Source: Beta vulgaris subsp. vulgaris
Lineage: Eukaryota > Streptophyta > Magnoliopsida > Caryophyllales > Amaranthaceae
Direction: 5' to 3'
Assembly (NCBI RefSeq): GCF_026745355.1
Contig: NC_079208.1
Coordinates: 17,321,260 to 17,385,259 of the forward strand
Length of the DNA: 64,000 bases
The position numbers and the translations under genes are program-made. Positions 36,536-49,400 of the stretch are shown here, one piece after another. The notes under the pieces were generated by a model, which saw only the letters and a program-made list of their open reading frames with translations, had not been told where the DNA came from and did no database searches. Each line of letters opens with the position of its first letter. Position 1 is the stretch's first letter.

Positions 36536-38100
36536 TGTAGGCGTGTTTTCATTTCGCCTAAGCGGGATGAGCGCTTATTACCACACTTGTAAAGGTTTGT
36601 ATTGAAAATTATTTTGAAGTCGCCAACAAGTCTTTAAAGGAAGACTCATAAACCTAATTGGATATGGAAAACCGTATGGATAAATTATGGACTTATCCAA
36701 TGTAGATTTCCCCGTCTAGACTCTATTGATGGTCAAAATGAACCAAAGATTGAGTTCGGGGTGAGAGTACAACACAGTTAGGAACCATGTTACCCATTGC
36801 TGGCCTCTACTAAATACCGATTCATGTCAAGTTTTATGCAAAAGAATAACCAAATAATGTTTTAAGCATCCTAAAAATAATTAGTCTAGGTTGGTTCAGG
36901 AGACACATAAATTAACTATTTTTTTAGTGCTCTATTATTATGCAATCAAAAGGAACCTAGCAGGTTGTCAGAATTAATCTAATTAATATTAAAACATTTT
37001 GTTAGGTCTTTGTTTAACAAAAATTACATGTGGGGTGATAAATACGATAATGCACGACAATCAATTAATATGCATAAAATAATCAGGCAAGCATATAATA
37101 ATATATAAAAATAAATAATAAAAAGAAGGAAGAATTAGAATATACAGTAGAACGATTTTAAATTAAATATCTACATCAGGAAAGAAACAGTTAGTAACTT
37201 CAATATAAAAAATAGAAAAACTCAAGGACCCTCAGGATTATACCGTGGCTTGAGTCTGCGAGATTGACAACCTTCAGGACGAGCAATCGTGAAGCCAGAA
37301 AATCTGAATGTATGAAATTATGTAGATTTGAATGTGTTTGTGTTTGAAAGTTATGAGTTTTATAGGGAAGTTTTGTATCTTGTAGAGAGGTTCGTAAGGT
37401 ATTCGTAATACAAAAGTCGAGAGTTGTGTGTAAAGATTCGTCCCTGAAATCTGTATGAAAATCGGGCCTATTTATAAGGAAAACGACTCTACGCCTGGCG
37501 TAGGCTCATGTATCAGGCGCATGACGCCGCATGCCCAGTAGAAAGCGTACACGAGGTACGCGTTTTGAAAAAAATATGAAAGAAAAGCCGAGTCTCACGC
37601 AGAGAAGTGCGCTTAACGCAGGACTTTGTGTGAGTCAGAAATACACGTGTTAGGCGCAGATTGGTGTACCTGACACAGGTGGACAATGGTGCGCCTGACA
37701 CATAGATGTGCGCCAGCGCCAAACGCACCAACCTGGCTCTTAATGTGTCTTTGCCAGCTTTTCTAAAACGCATTTTAAAAGATTTTCTTTTATCTTTTAA
37801 TTCCGAAAATCGAATTTTATGGGATAAAATCTGATTTTAACCATAAGATATCTTTGAAAATATTTATTTTATTTAGTTAATTATTTTTAAACAATTAATT
37901 GGGAATTTGAAGGATTGGGCTCAAAATACAAATTAATTATCATAAATAATTAATTGAGCTTTAAAATAAGACTTTAACACTTTTCGAACTGGTTTTTGAA
38001 TGCCTTTTCAGACTGCTCTGCCCTCGTGTTGGACCAATTAAGATCACGGTATATCTCATCATCGGATCATCAAATGGGGAGGCACTATTATGTGTCTACA
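36536..38100 (-). repeat. LTR of a partial Ty3-type retrotransposon, 1565 bp
   Basis: On the minus strand begins TGTAGACACATAATAGTGCC and ends CGCCTACA, with the primer-binding-like site immediately after. No second copy in the window and no 5-bp target match at its outer edge (CAAAT inside, ATGAT outside). Confidence 0.55.
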
Positions 38101-38599
38101 ATGATTTTTTCTGATATATTCGGAACTTATCTGATATAAACTTATTTGATATGCTCTGAACTTATTATCTTTTATAAAACATATATTAATAATATTATTA
38201 TTACTTTTTATTTCATTACTAGTATTACGATGCACAACTTTTATTATTATTAGTTTTTTTTGAAAAAATAACATATTAGTATATGAACATACAACTAAAT
38301 AATAAAAATAAAAGAACACATGTTTTAGGTAAAAAAAAAAAACATATTGTTCATGGTAAAGAGAACATATTGTTCATGTCTAAGGTTCATTTATAATAAG
38401 AATTTAGGTAGTTATGAAAAAAACATATAATGATAATAAAAAAAAATAACATATATTGAAAGAGCATACAAAATTTATTTAAAGAAAACATTCTAAAAAT
38501 AAAAGATAGATGTTATTTTTATATCGATGACGTGTTTGGATTTAACTACCAACATGTTCTTTGTTATATCAATAAATTGTTCTTTTTTTTATTATAAAT

Positions 38600-38652
<53 letters not shown>

Positions 38653-39118
38653 CATATGATCTTGAACAAAAATTTTAAATATTCTTCTTATATCATTGTC
38701 TTGTTCTATATAAACTTAATTTTTAAAGATAAGTTGAAATCCCTTGTAGGAAAATATTTTAACGTGATGTCAACGTTATTAGGTTATCCCATGCTACTCA
38801 TCATGTTTTACATAAACTAGTAACATATACTTTATATTCTTCTGCCAAAATTGTTAAAACAAATAAACATCACATAACATTGTGATGTTCATTGCATGTA
38901 CAACATCAAGAAGAACATCGCATATCAAAATTATTAATTAGAACAAATATAAAAAAGAACACGTAAAAATGTCAAAAGAATATTTTTTTCTTGAACACAA
39001 ATAGCTTCAAATAGTGATATCAATGACATTAATAATAATTATCAATATTAATAATTAATAAGTACAATGACGATAATAATAATAATCCTTTTGAATTAAC
39101 GATGTACTAGTAAATAGG
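38101..39118. other. AT-rich intergenic DNA with (TA)n tract
   Basis: Degenerate TCTGAACTTATCTGATAT-type repeats at 38105-38170 recur at 41850-41920. A pure (TA)n run lies at 38608-38651. No gene seen. Confidence 0.6.
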
Positions 39119-39120
39119 TA

Positions 39121-39375
39121 CTCCCTCTGTTTTTTTTATCTTTCTCACTTTCCATTTACACATCTTCCAATGCACATTTTTGAACTTAAATATCTTTCAT
39201 CATATATTAGTAAAATTATAACGATTGAATATTAATAATGTACTAATTGAGACGAATCAAACAAGATCCCACATGACTATATTTTTTCTTATAAATTGAA
39301 AAAAATTGAGAAGATTCTCTCTAAGTATGAATAGTGTCAAGATTCTAAGTGAGAACGATAAAAAAAACAAAGGGA
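39121..39375. mobile_element. Stowaway-type MITE, 255 bp
   Basis: Ends CTCCCTCTGTTTTTTTTATC and GATAAAAAAAACAAAGGGAG with TA on each side (39119-39120 and 39376-39377). End sequence and TA target are those of Tc1/mariner Stowaway elements. Confidence 0.92.
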
Positions 39376-39427
39376 GTAATACTTATAGTAATAGTAATCG
39401 TATAAAGTAGCAGTGGTAGAAGTAGTA

Positions 39428-39430
39428 GTA

Positions 39431-39517
<87 letters not shown>

Positions 39518-39532
39518 GTAATAATAGTAATA

Positions 39533-39616
<84 letters not shown>
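39428..39616. repeat. (TAA)n microsatellite, left block
   Basis: About 60 triplets with three interspersed TAG. The long Tyr and Ile frames across it are artefacts. With the block at 41697-41821 it was probably one tract split by the element between them. Confidence 0.95.
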
Positions 39617-39617
<1 letters not shown>

Positions 39618-39869
39618 GTCAACCTTTTGAAAATCCAGATATAATACAACCTTTGGCCGATATTCTCCAAATAAGCCAACCTTTTGAAAATCTAGATATA
39701 ATACAACCTTTGCATCATTTTGGCCAAATTTAGGCTTCTGATTTAAGTTTACCTACTAATACAGGTTGTAACAGGTTAATGATGATTAATTAGAATAAAT
39801 TATAATAAATCAAGGTTAATTATGATCAGTGATATATAATTATTATGAATTTAAATTAAATCTGATTTC

Positions 39870-40490
39870 ACCACTAACCACCACCACCAAACTTAGCCCC
39901 ACCACCACTGAACCCAGCAGCCCCACCACCACCGAACCCAGCAGCCCCACCACCACCGAACCCAATAGCCCCACCACCACTGAACCCAGCAGCCCCACCA
40001 GCGAAAAACACCGAACCCAGCCCCTCCACCACCATTAAACACCGAACCCAACCCCTTCACCATTAAACACTGAAACCCAGCCCCTCCACCACCATTAAAC
40101 CCCGAAACCCAGTCCCTTCACCATCATCATTAAAAACCGAACCTAGACCAAACCGCTAAACCACCACCGAACCCAGCCCAAACCGCTAAACCACCACCGA
40201 ACCCAGCCTAACCGCAAAACCACCATCGAACCCAGCCCAAACCCCAAAACCACCACCGAATCCTGAAACCACCACCCAACCCCAAAACTCAAACCCCGAA
40301 ACCATCCCCAACCAATAATCCACCACCAAAACAAGCTCACCACCACTCTCCCCGAAACCACCATACCCACTCCCACCTTCATCCTACAACAACCCAACAC
40401 CCTCAGCCTAAAACCACCCAACCCCCACCTCGAAACCTTAAACACTACACCCACCCCAAACTCGAAAATTACAACCCGAAACCACAATCC
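39870..40490. repeat. CCACCACCGAACCCAGCC minisatellite
   Basis: Imperfect tandem units of 18-30 bp built from CCACCACC, GAACCCAG and AAACC. It continues as related sequence at 41247-41345 beyond the LINE insertion. Frames across it are Pro/Thr-rich or Gly/Trp-rich by composition, not genes. Confidence 0.75.
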
Positions 40491-40505
40491 AAACCCTAAA
40501 CCCAC

Positions 40506-41231
40506 TCCCAAGAAAGTTCTAAATGAGATTACAAGTATCTGCAGAGCTTTTTTATGGTATGGGACTTACTACAGTAGTAAACCTAGAAGGGTCAAATGGG
40601 AGGACATTTGTAAACCTAAAAGTGAAGGGGGATTAGGTATTAGAGATGTCCATGTGTGGAACAAAGCTGCTATGGCTAGATATGTGTGGGCTTTGGCTAC
40701 CAAGTAGGATAACTTGTGGATCAAATGGGTCCATGCTGTGTACATCAAAGAGCAGAATTGGTGGGACTACAGACATCCAGTAGGGTGTAGTTGGTATTGG
40801 AAACAAGTTTATGAGGTGAAAGAATGTCTGAAAACAAAAGTCTTCCTACAGAACCTCACTGGAATGCAGAAATACAGCCTCAAAAGCATATATGCAAAGC
40901 TATATGTGGAAGGTGATCATGTAGATTGGGACAAATTTATTTGGAATAGGATTTCTATTCCAAAACATAGAGCTATTGCTTCGAAGGCATTGTCATTCCT
41001 AAGAAAACTTCTATTGATGTTAAAGCTTGGTTTGAATTGCTTAAGAGTAGATAGTTGTTCAATGTAAGCAATTGTTTGTATCTCCCTTGTTTGTTTGTAG
41101 CCTAATTGGCTGTTATCCCTTCCTTGTAGTTTAGAGGGTCCAACCTAGTTGGTTTGCCTTCTCTTGGAAGTGGTTTAGGTTGTAAACTGCTTGGTTTAAT
41201 CAATATATCTCTACTTATCTAGCAAAAAAAA
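40506..41231 (+). mobile_element. 5'-truncated LINE insertion with zf-RVT remnant
   Basis: Exact 15-bp target duplication AAACCCTAAACCCAC at 40491-40505 and 41232-41246, ending in poly(A). It codes the C-terminal end of a LINE ORF2: ICRAFLWYGTYYSSKPRRVK and GGLGIRDVHVWNKAAMARY, then a TAG near 40707, then YSLKSIYAKLYVEGDHVDW of the zf-RVT domain. The 3' UTR follows from about 41067. Shortened at insertion, as is usual for LINEs, and dead. Confidence 0.93.
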
Positions 41232-41696
41232 AAACCCTAAACCCACCGTCACCCTCCCAAAAACCACCATACCTATGCCCGAAATCGCCCCAAACAAACT
41301 TGTAACCACCACGAAACCACCAAAATAGCAAAACCACCACAACCAACTTTCGAAAGAGGGAGAGATAGAAAGGAGACGTTGCGGCGGTGGAAGTTCGATT
41401 CTCGGAGGGTGGCAATCCAGTGGGTGGAGGCTCGGTGGTTGGATGATCGATGAGTGATGAGAGAAGTTGGAAGACAGAGGAGAGGGAAGCAGGAGATTGA
41501 AAGAGAGGAGAGAAGAATAAAGAGAGAATTAAGAAGAAAAAGAAAATTAAAGAAATAAAATAAAATATTACCTAAATAACGGGTTACAGGTCATCTGAAC
41601 TAAATTCGGCAAAAATGATTGAAAGGTTGTATTATATCTGGATTTTCAAAAGGTTGGCTTACCGGCCAAAGGTTGGCTTATTCTTGGCAATTTTTC

Positions 41697-41821
<125 letters not shown>

Positions 41822-42730
41822 TAAGTTTTTTAATATAAACATAATTTGATCTTATCTTATCTGATCTGAACTTCTCTGATGTGATCTGAACTTATCTGAT
41901 GCGATCTTATCTGAACTTGTTTTTTTTTTATATGATCAAAAACAAGTAAAAATAAGGTAAACTCAACATAGCTTAACCAATTTAAATACTTCAAGTTTAT
42001 ATGATTCGCACAACAACAAATTTAATTATTAGAAGGGCATTAAACGTTATTAGGTCGGGACTAATCCCAATAACCACCTACCTGAAAATGTATTGTCACC
42101 CAAGTAAATTAAGAGTAATGACCAATATCATTTGCAAAGCGTAAATTAAGAATGTCCCTAATGTGCACACCCCTCACTAATCTAATGGGTATCTGCAATG
42201 CGCACCAATAATATCAGGAGGAAGACAATAACATTGTCGTAGCAGAATAAAATTAAATATTGTTCATCACCTATGGAGGATTAAAGTCCATATGATAATT
42301 TTCTCAATAGTATTTTCACTTTATGTAATTAATAGATTTTAATAGTTATGGCACGTCAAATATAAATCAGATTAAACACTAAACAGGAACATCTTTAGTT
42401 CAACAAATATTTTTCTCAACTTAATCACTTTATATAATTATAATAATCAACATCCATAATCCTTAATAACCAATATGTCCATTATTAGAGTCTCTTAGAT
42501 TCTTAATGTCAACTTATATTAATCGTTCGTAACATCATTAGTTCACCAATTGACCCATTAAGTAGGAGAGAAGGATGGAAGCAAATGGGTGGTTAGGGTT
42601 TGAGAAGTGAGGAGAGGTTCATAAGAGAATAGAGAGAGGTAGGTGTTGGGTGTAAGTTAATATATAAGGCCCAACTTAATTGATCCGGTGATTTAAACCA
42701 ACCGTATAAGTTAAGTGAAGAGAGGAGTGA
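41822..42730. other. AT-rich intergenic DNA
   Basis: Begins with 'cttatctgatctgaactt' repeats. The part just left of 42731 (to GAGTGAGGCAA) is the insertion-site flank that continues on the right at 63123. No gene seen. Confidence 0.5.
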
Positions 42731-43089
42731 GGCAATGATAAAAGGTTTTTAGTGTGTCATTAAGGCACCAAAAAATTACTTTTCAAACAATATTTATAAC
42801 ACCTAACAAGCATCTACTAAGAATGTATTAAAGACAAGTCAAGGGTCGATATCCACAGAGAAATTGGGATTAACATCGAATAAGCTTGAATTGTCTAATT
42901 GAAGGATTTTTGGGAGTTTTGAATGATTTTGTTATAACTAATAGCTAACTATTACCAAAGAACTATCAATAAAATATTTGATGAAAATATTAATAAGGAA
43001 TACACTAGAGTTAAGGCTACTAGTATGAATCAAGATGGACAATTGTTATTTCACTAGGAACAATACAAGGAACAATACACCTTTATGTA

Positions 43090-45470
43090 TTTTTGTTGGT
43101 GAATAATTATTCCTCTTTCAGTTTGCTTAATTTGTAACCCAAGAAAGAAATTTAACTCACCCAGCAAGCTCATTTCGAATTCTTTACTCATGAGTTTAGA
43201 GAATTCTTTGCATAGTGGCTCATTAGTTGCTCCAAAGACAATGTCATCAACATATATTTAAACAAGTAGTATATCAGTTCCTTTCTATTTTAGAAACAAA
43301 GTTTTATCAATTTTTCCTCTTTTGAAGTTATTCTCTAAAAGGAACTTATATAATCTCTCATACCATTACCTGGGTGCTTGCTTTAACCCATAAAGAGCCT
43401 TATCAAGCTTGTAGACATGGTTTGGGAAATCATTATTTTCAAATTCAGGGGGTTATTCATCATATACATCTTCATTTAAATAGCCATTAAGAAATGCACA
43501 TTTTACATCCATTTGATACAACTTAAATCTCATATATGCAACAAATGCAATTAGTATTCTAATGGCCTCAAGTATAGCAACAGGATCAAAGGTTTCTTCA
43601 TAGTCCATTCCTTCTTGTTGATTATAACCTTTTACTACAAGTCTAGCTTTGTTTCTTACAATAGTTCCATACTCATCTAGTTTGTTTCTAAACACCCATT
43701 TTAAGTCAATCATTCTTTGTTCTTTAGAAGAGGGAACTAGATGGCATACCTTGCTTCTTTGAAACTCATTTAAATCATCTTGCATAGAAGTAACCAATCA
43801 GAATTAGTTAAGACTTTTTCATGATTTATAGGTTTCTATCATTGATAGGAACGCATGAAATGCACAAAAAATCCTTAACTGAGATATAATTTGCGTACCT
43901 TTGGATTTGTCACTTATTATGAGTTCCACTGGATGTGATTTTTGTTGTCTCCAAGATATTTGTTGAAATTCTGTTATAGGAACAGGTTGTTCCTTTTGAA
44001 TTTCTTGAGAAGATGATGAGACTTGTTCATTTGTTCCTCTCTCAGCCATTGTTGAATCAGTTCCTTCAACATTTTCGTTTTTGGTAGGAACATGAACAGT
44101 TCCATCATCTTGAGGAACAGGAACAACATTGTTTTGAAGATTTTCTTCTTCGTTCCTTTCCTCTTTTATTCCTTCTTTTTCCTCAATTGAATCTGCATCT
44201 TTTTCATTTGGTCTAGCTAAGCCTATTTCAAAATCATCAACATGCTTGCTTGGATTAAAATAGTTAGATTCATCAAAGATGATGTGTACACTTTCTTCAA
44301 CACACATACTCCTTTTATTATAAACTCTATAAGCCTTACTATGTGAGGAATATCCTAGGAGTATTGCTTCATCACTCCTTGCATCAAAATTTCCAAGATT
44401 ATCTTTCCCATTATTATGAATAAAACATTTACAACCAAATGTTTTGAAATGTGTAATATTGGGTTTCTTTCCAATATAAAGTTAGTTTTATTAATGATAT
44501 GTCTCATCATGACACGATTTATTAATATGACAAGCAATATTAACAGCCCCAACCCAAAAGTTACTTGGAAGTTCATTAGTTATTAACATAATCCTAGCCA
44601 TTTCCTCCAAAGTCCTATTTTCCTTTCAACCACACCATTTTGTTATGGTGTCCTAGGTGCAGAAAAATTGTGATCTAGGCCATGATCTCTTCTTAAGTCA
44701 TCAAATTTATAATTTTTGAATACCTTACCATGATCGAATCTAATATGCATAAATAAGTGACCACTCAAATTTTGAACTCTCTTTTCAGAGACAAGGAACT
44801 CATCATAAGTCTTATCCTTGCTAGAGAGAAAAATAACCCATGTAAATCTAGAGTAGTCATCAACAATAACCAATACATACTTCTTAACACTTCGACTTTA
44901 AATCCTCATAGGACCGCATAAATCCATACGAAATAATTTTAATGGCTTTGTGGTGCTCACAACAGTTTTAGATTTGAAAGAAGATCTTATATGCTTCCCT
45001 TTGGCGCACGCATCACAAACTTGATCAATATGAAATTTTATAGATGGTAATCCCAAAACAAGATCTTTTGATCTAAGTTTGTCAAGTAATGAAAAGCTTG
45101 CATGACCAAGTCGTTCATGCCATAGGAGTGGATCATCCTCTATAACACGAAGGCATGTCAAATTGTTTTTAGGAACAAGATCAAGACTCGCAACATATAT
45201 GTTCCATTTTCTTGTTCCTTCCAAGATGACACTTTTAGAATTATTGTTTATGATCAAGCTTTTTTCACTGTTAAATTTTACATTTTTTCCCTTATCACAT
45301 AATTTAGAAATGTTTAAAAGATTGTGTTTTAATCCTTCAACTAGAAATGCATTATTAATGGAATGTGATGGTGACTTACCAACCTTACCCATGGCAACTA
45401 TGTTACCTTTCTTGTTGTCACCTAAACTCACACTTCCACCTTCTTAAGTTGAGAGTGAGAGAAACTTATA
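43090..45470 (-). pseudogene. Copia pol: integrase and reverse transcriptase
   Basis: GAG-pre-integrase HHCC (WHERLGHASFSLLDKLRSKD, CDACAKGKH near 45000-45100) is followed by the integrase core (first Asp in MDLCGP, second in VDDYSRFTWV near 44870, Glu in GVVERK near 44610). RT follows: [37 protein letters not shown] near 43480, and YVDDIVFG near 43235. It ends abruptly near 43090, before the RNase H domain. In-frame stops and frameshifts (44638, 44355-44580, 43810, 43452 among others) show long decay. Confidence 0.85.
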
Positions 45471-45559
45471 TTTATCTCCAGTCATGTGCTTTAAACATCC
45501 ACTATCAAGATACCAAGTGTTGTTCCCCCTCACTCCAATATGCAAAAATCAAATAGTTA

Positions 45560-47380
45560 GCTGTAGGAACCTCTTTTTTCATGTTTCCTATTCTTGACTA
45601 GTATTAGTTCTAGCAACCCATTTCATGTTGCTTATTTTCACATTCATGGAAATCATTTCAGTTCTTAGTTGACATTGAGTTATGTAATGACTTATCTTTT
45701 CCACAATACATGCAAATTTTGTCACAAGGTAGGTCAACATATTTCTTAGACTTGTTCATCTTTTAATTTTGTGGTTTCAAAACCAAGACCTTCTTTTCTT
45801 TTAGTCTGTGGTGTCTCAATCCACTTGGGAATAGCCATCACTTTGCCTTTGTTCCTTGCAACAACAAGTTCCTTCTTAAGGTTATTGATATGTTCCTTTA
45901 AGGTAATTTTATTGTTATTCAAATTTTTGATCTCAGATTTGTGACCTTTCAAAGGGAACATCTTATATTAAAGGAACTTAGAATAGGAAAAAATTCTTTT
46001 AGGTATGAGATTTCTAAATTGATTAGATAATTTTCGTTTTTCACACTCTTATATAGTTCCTTGATTTTAAAGTTTTTATGAAACAAATCAAAGAACCTAT
46101 TTTCAACATCTGTTCTCATTTTCTTAAGCAATTCTATATGTTCTTTATAAACTTTAATAGCTTGTTTAGTTTGTTCATGTTTTTCACGTTCATCTTTACA
46201 TTCAAGAATTGCATCATAAAGATCATAAATTTCATTCCTAGTTTTTCCATCTAAGTCTGATTCAAGAATATGTTGGCTTATCTCAACATTTTATTCATCT
46301 TCCTTTATGTCAGTGTTTGCCATGAGGCAAAGATTTGCAATTTTTTCATTTTGTTGATCTTCTTCAGTCTCTGAATCTCCCCAAGCTGCTATCATTGCCT
46401 TTTGAACATTCACTTTAGAGAAAGGTGCTTTAGTTTATTCTTTGTTCCTTTCAGCAAAATGTCCCTTGTTCCTCTTTGCTTTTGTCGTTTTCCCAAAGCT
46501 GACATTCCTTGATGAAGTGATCTGTACTACCACATTTATGACAAGTATATTTGTTAGATAACTTTTTAGCTTTACCTTTGAAGTTTCCATTTTTCATGTT
46601 CCCATACATTAATTTCAAAATTTTCGGACCATGAGAGTTGCTTCCTCTTCTTCTGAGTCAGAGTCATTTTCATCATCAGCTTACAGGGCAATGGACTTAG
46701 ACTTAGAGTTTTCACCATATTCAGTATCAAGGTGGAGCTCATGAATCATAAGTGATCCAGCAAGCTGTTTGAAATCGAACTCAGTGAAGTCTTTTGTTTC
46801 TTGCAAAGCAGTGACCTTATCCATCCATCTATCCTTGGGAAGACTCCTAAAAACTTTTCGAACCTATTCCTCTGATGAAATAAGCTTTTCAAGAGAAGAT
46901 AACTCATTAATAATGTTAGTAAAACGAGTAAACATCTCTTGTATGCTTTCCTTAGCTTTCATAAAGAACAGTTCATGTTGATTCATTAGTAAATCAATTT
47001 TTACACCTCTTGACTTCATTTGTTCCTTCATGGATTATCTCAAGTAAAGCACATATCTGCTTTGCAGATTTGCATCCCATGATTCTATTGCGTTAATGGG
47101 GTCCAAGTCCAGAATGCAAATGTTTAACAACCATTGCATTCACTTCCATTTTGTCAAAGTCAGCTTTGTCATGTTTAGAGAAGGGTTTAGGAATTATCTC
47201 ATTTTTGTTAGTAGTAGTTGTGACCTCAAAATCACCAACTTCAATAACTCTCCATACCTGCTAGTTTTTGGCTTTGATGAAAATTTCCATAACATTATTC
47301 CAGTACGAATAAAACTTTCCATTGAACATAGGAAGCCTTTGCGTAGAGTAAACTTCCTCAAGTTTCTCGGTGGTGTTCAT
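45560..47380 (-). pseudogene. Copia gag
   Basis: Start MNTTEKLEEVYSTQRLPMFN at 47380 (DUF4219/UBN2 type gag). A segment with SSEEQVRKVLRSLPKDRWMD-like sequence lies near 46830. A complete zinc knuckle CHKCGSTDHFIKEC lies near 46520-46560. A coiled, Lys/Asn-rich part (46131-45746) follows. Several stops and frameshifts are present. It forms the particle of the element. Confidence 0.78.
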
Positions 47381-47445
47381 TGTTTCTTGGATCTTTTTCT
47401 CAATAGGGTATCCTATTTATCGTGAGTTCTAGTTCTAATACCAAT

Positions 47446-47747
47446 TGTTATTTCACTATGAAAGATACAATAGGGGGTGTATTGTATTTGTATATATAAA
47501 CGTAACTTTTTGCAGAATTATAAAAAATGAACAAAGAAATAAGCTAAAGGAACACAAGAGATTTTAACGAGGAAAAACTTCTTCGGCCCAACAAAAAGAA
47601 ACAACCTCGACCAGTAGGGATTTTAAACACTACACTTTCACTAATTAGGCCAAACAACTTTGTTAAAACCTAATTTTACTCACGGGCCACACCTTGAGTT
47701 CCTAAACTCAAGTTTTTGAACAATTGTTCCCTTAACAGTTGTTCATC
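47446..47747 (-). repeat. Copia LTR, left segment
   Basis: From TGTTATTTCACTATG next to the primer-binding-like site to the CACTA insertion at 47748. It continues at 60684 after the ATC target duplication. Confidence 0.75.
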
Positions 47748-48289
47748 CACTACAAAAATAAATCAATTTAGCAACAGTATAAAATTGTTGTTATTCACGA
47801 GAAATTTGTTGCTAACTCGCGTTAGCAACAAATTGGAAACAAAAAATAGTTGTTGCTAAAAGGCTTGTTTCCATATGATTTTAGCTACAAAATCTGAAAC
47901 ATTTTCGTTGCCACATAGCATCCATAAAATATTGTTGCCATGTTGGTTTCTATATTTAGAAACAAACTTTTGATTGTTATAGAGTTACACTTTGACTAAT
48001 GCACTCTTCATACAACGTGGGTTAACAATTATGCAAATCAATAAAGAAGGAGAGTTAGTCCACTTACAATTCTGAATGATATTTGCATACTGATACTAAT
48101 AGAAATTGATAATAGTGTATGAAATTTCTTTATATATAAGGTGGTAGTTTGGCTAATCTTTCTTCGATGTGGGACACATTTTTAGGAAAAATTGATGTTA
48201 TTTCAGCAACAAATAATAAAATATATTGTTTCCAATAATAACAAATCAAATATCTATTTCCATATTTGTTTCACTAGAGGAAAAAAGCA

Positions 48290-48592
48290 GAAGGGCTGCG
48301 CAAGTAGGGCTGCGCATTTTCAAAAAGCGCAGCCCTACAAATGAAGGGCTGCGCTTTTTAAAAAAAGCGCAGCCCTTTTTTATGAAGGGCTGCACTTTTT
48401 ATCAAAAGCGCAGCCCTACTTACAGAAGGGCTGCGCGTTTTTAAAACGCGCAACCCTTCTGTAGTGGAAGGGCTGCGCGTTTCAAAAAGGCGCAGCCCTT
48501 CCTGGAGAAGGGCTGCGCGTTTTTGAAACGCGCAGCCCTTCTCTAGGAAGGGCTGCGCCTTTTTGAAACTAGCGCAGCCCTACTATGAAATT
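48290..48592. repeat. Left subterminal array of GGGCTGCGC hairpins
   Basis: About eight GGGCTGCGC and seven GCGCAGCCC (two with one change) occur as inverted pairs around 6-12 bp A/T loops. In En/Spm such subterminal motifs bind the TNPA protein; binding here is inferred. Confidence 0.9.
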
Positions 48593-48715
48593 TTCTTTTT
48601 CGATTTACACTTTGCATGCGCGCCTTCACTTTCATTTTCCCACTTTCATTCTCTCTCTTCACTTCTTACTACCAAGTGCGATATTCCCACTTTCATTCTC
48701 TCTCTTCACTTCTTC

Positions 48716-48950
48716 GAGTGTTGCACCACCACCACCACCACCACTTTGTTGCCCTAATTCGAGCACCACCACCCCTTTGCGCACAACATTTCGCGCACCA
48801 CCACCCCTTTCGCGCACCACCACCCACTTCGCGCACCACATTTCGCGCAACACCACCCCCTTCGCGCACCACCACCCCCTTCGCGCACCACATTTCGCGC
48901 ACCACCACCCCCTTTGCGTACACCCCTTGCGCACACCCTTTGCGCACCAC
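48716..48950. repeat. CACCACCACCCCTTCGCG minisatellite
   Basis: After a (CAC)n run, units of 17-33 bp built of TTCGCGCACCACCACCCC and CACATTTCGCGC repeat about nine times. Frames across it on either strand are compositional. It lies in the presumed tnp2 leader, before a purine-rich exon-like segment at 49092-49118. Confidence 0.8.
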
Positions 48951-49345
48951 CCTCTTCTCTTCTCTTTTATTTTCTTCTCTTCTCCACCATTTGAGTGGTT
49001 AATTAGGTATGGATTAATTTTGTTTTTAAGTTACTTTTGTTTGTTAATTGAATTAAATGGTTAATGTGCAATGTGGGTTTTGTCAATTGTAGGAAGAAGA
49101 GGCTAAGGAAGGCAAGTAAAGTTCCAAGTATCTCTTTTCTCTTCATTGCTCGTCGTTGGTGTTAAGAGGTAACTACTTTAACATGTAGACAAAGTTGATA
49201 ATTTATTGAATGTATATGTATTTTTTATAATGTATATATATTATTTGTTGATATGAGATTGTATGAAAACGCAATGTGATTTAGCTATATATATGAAAAT
49301 ATATAAGTAGTTGTTTGAATCATCATCATATATGCCTAGATACCC
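48951..49345 (+). other. tnp2 upstream leader
   Basis: No coding domain. Possible non-coding exon pieces near 49092-49118 (after TTGTAG, before GTAAAG). Transcription of this part is inferred from its position between the subterminal array and tnp2. Confidence 0.35.
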
Positions 49346-49377
49346 GTTCAAGACTTACTCATTAGGGGTAAGTCTTG
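49346..49377 (+). other. Small perfect stem-loop in tnp2 leader
   Basis: TCAAGACTTAC and GTAAGTCTTGA (49348-49358 and 49368-49378) form a perfect 11-bp stem around a 9-nt loop. Confidence 0.75.
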
Positions 49378-49400
49378 AATAGTCCCCGGTTTGGGACTGT

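Larger units (their letters stand above)
39617..41696. mobile_element. MULE-like element, about 2.1 kb, inserted in a (TAA)n tract
   Basis: Both ends carry the same inverted phrase: TAAGCCAACCTTTTGAAAAT ... 'agatataatacaacctttgcatcatttt' at 39674-39725 and, inverted, at 41590-41665. A second partial copy lies at each extreme end. TIRs of about 60-100 bp, lack of a recognisable transposase and a simple-repeat target suggest a non-autonomous Mutator-like element. A target duplication cannot be distinguished within TAA repeats. The interior is C-rich 'ccaccaccgaaccca' minisatellite. Confidence 0.65.

Noticed and set aside
39383..39733. Poly-Tyr and poly-Ile frames
   Set aside because: Direct read-through of a (TAA)n microsatellite.
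48290..48592. Bacterial-type terminators or tRNA-like hairpins
   Set aside because: GC hairpins here are paired subterminal motifs mirrored at the other CACTA end, and no cloverleaf was seen.
48585..49064. Plus-strand 159-residue His/Pro-rich protein
   Set aside because: Coincides with the (CAC)n and TTCGCGCACC minisatellite, with open frames on both strands. Not coding.
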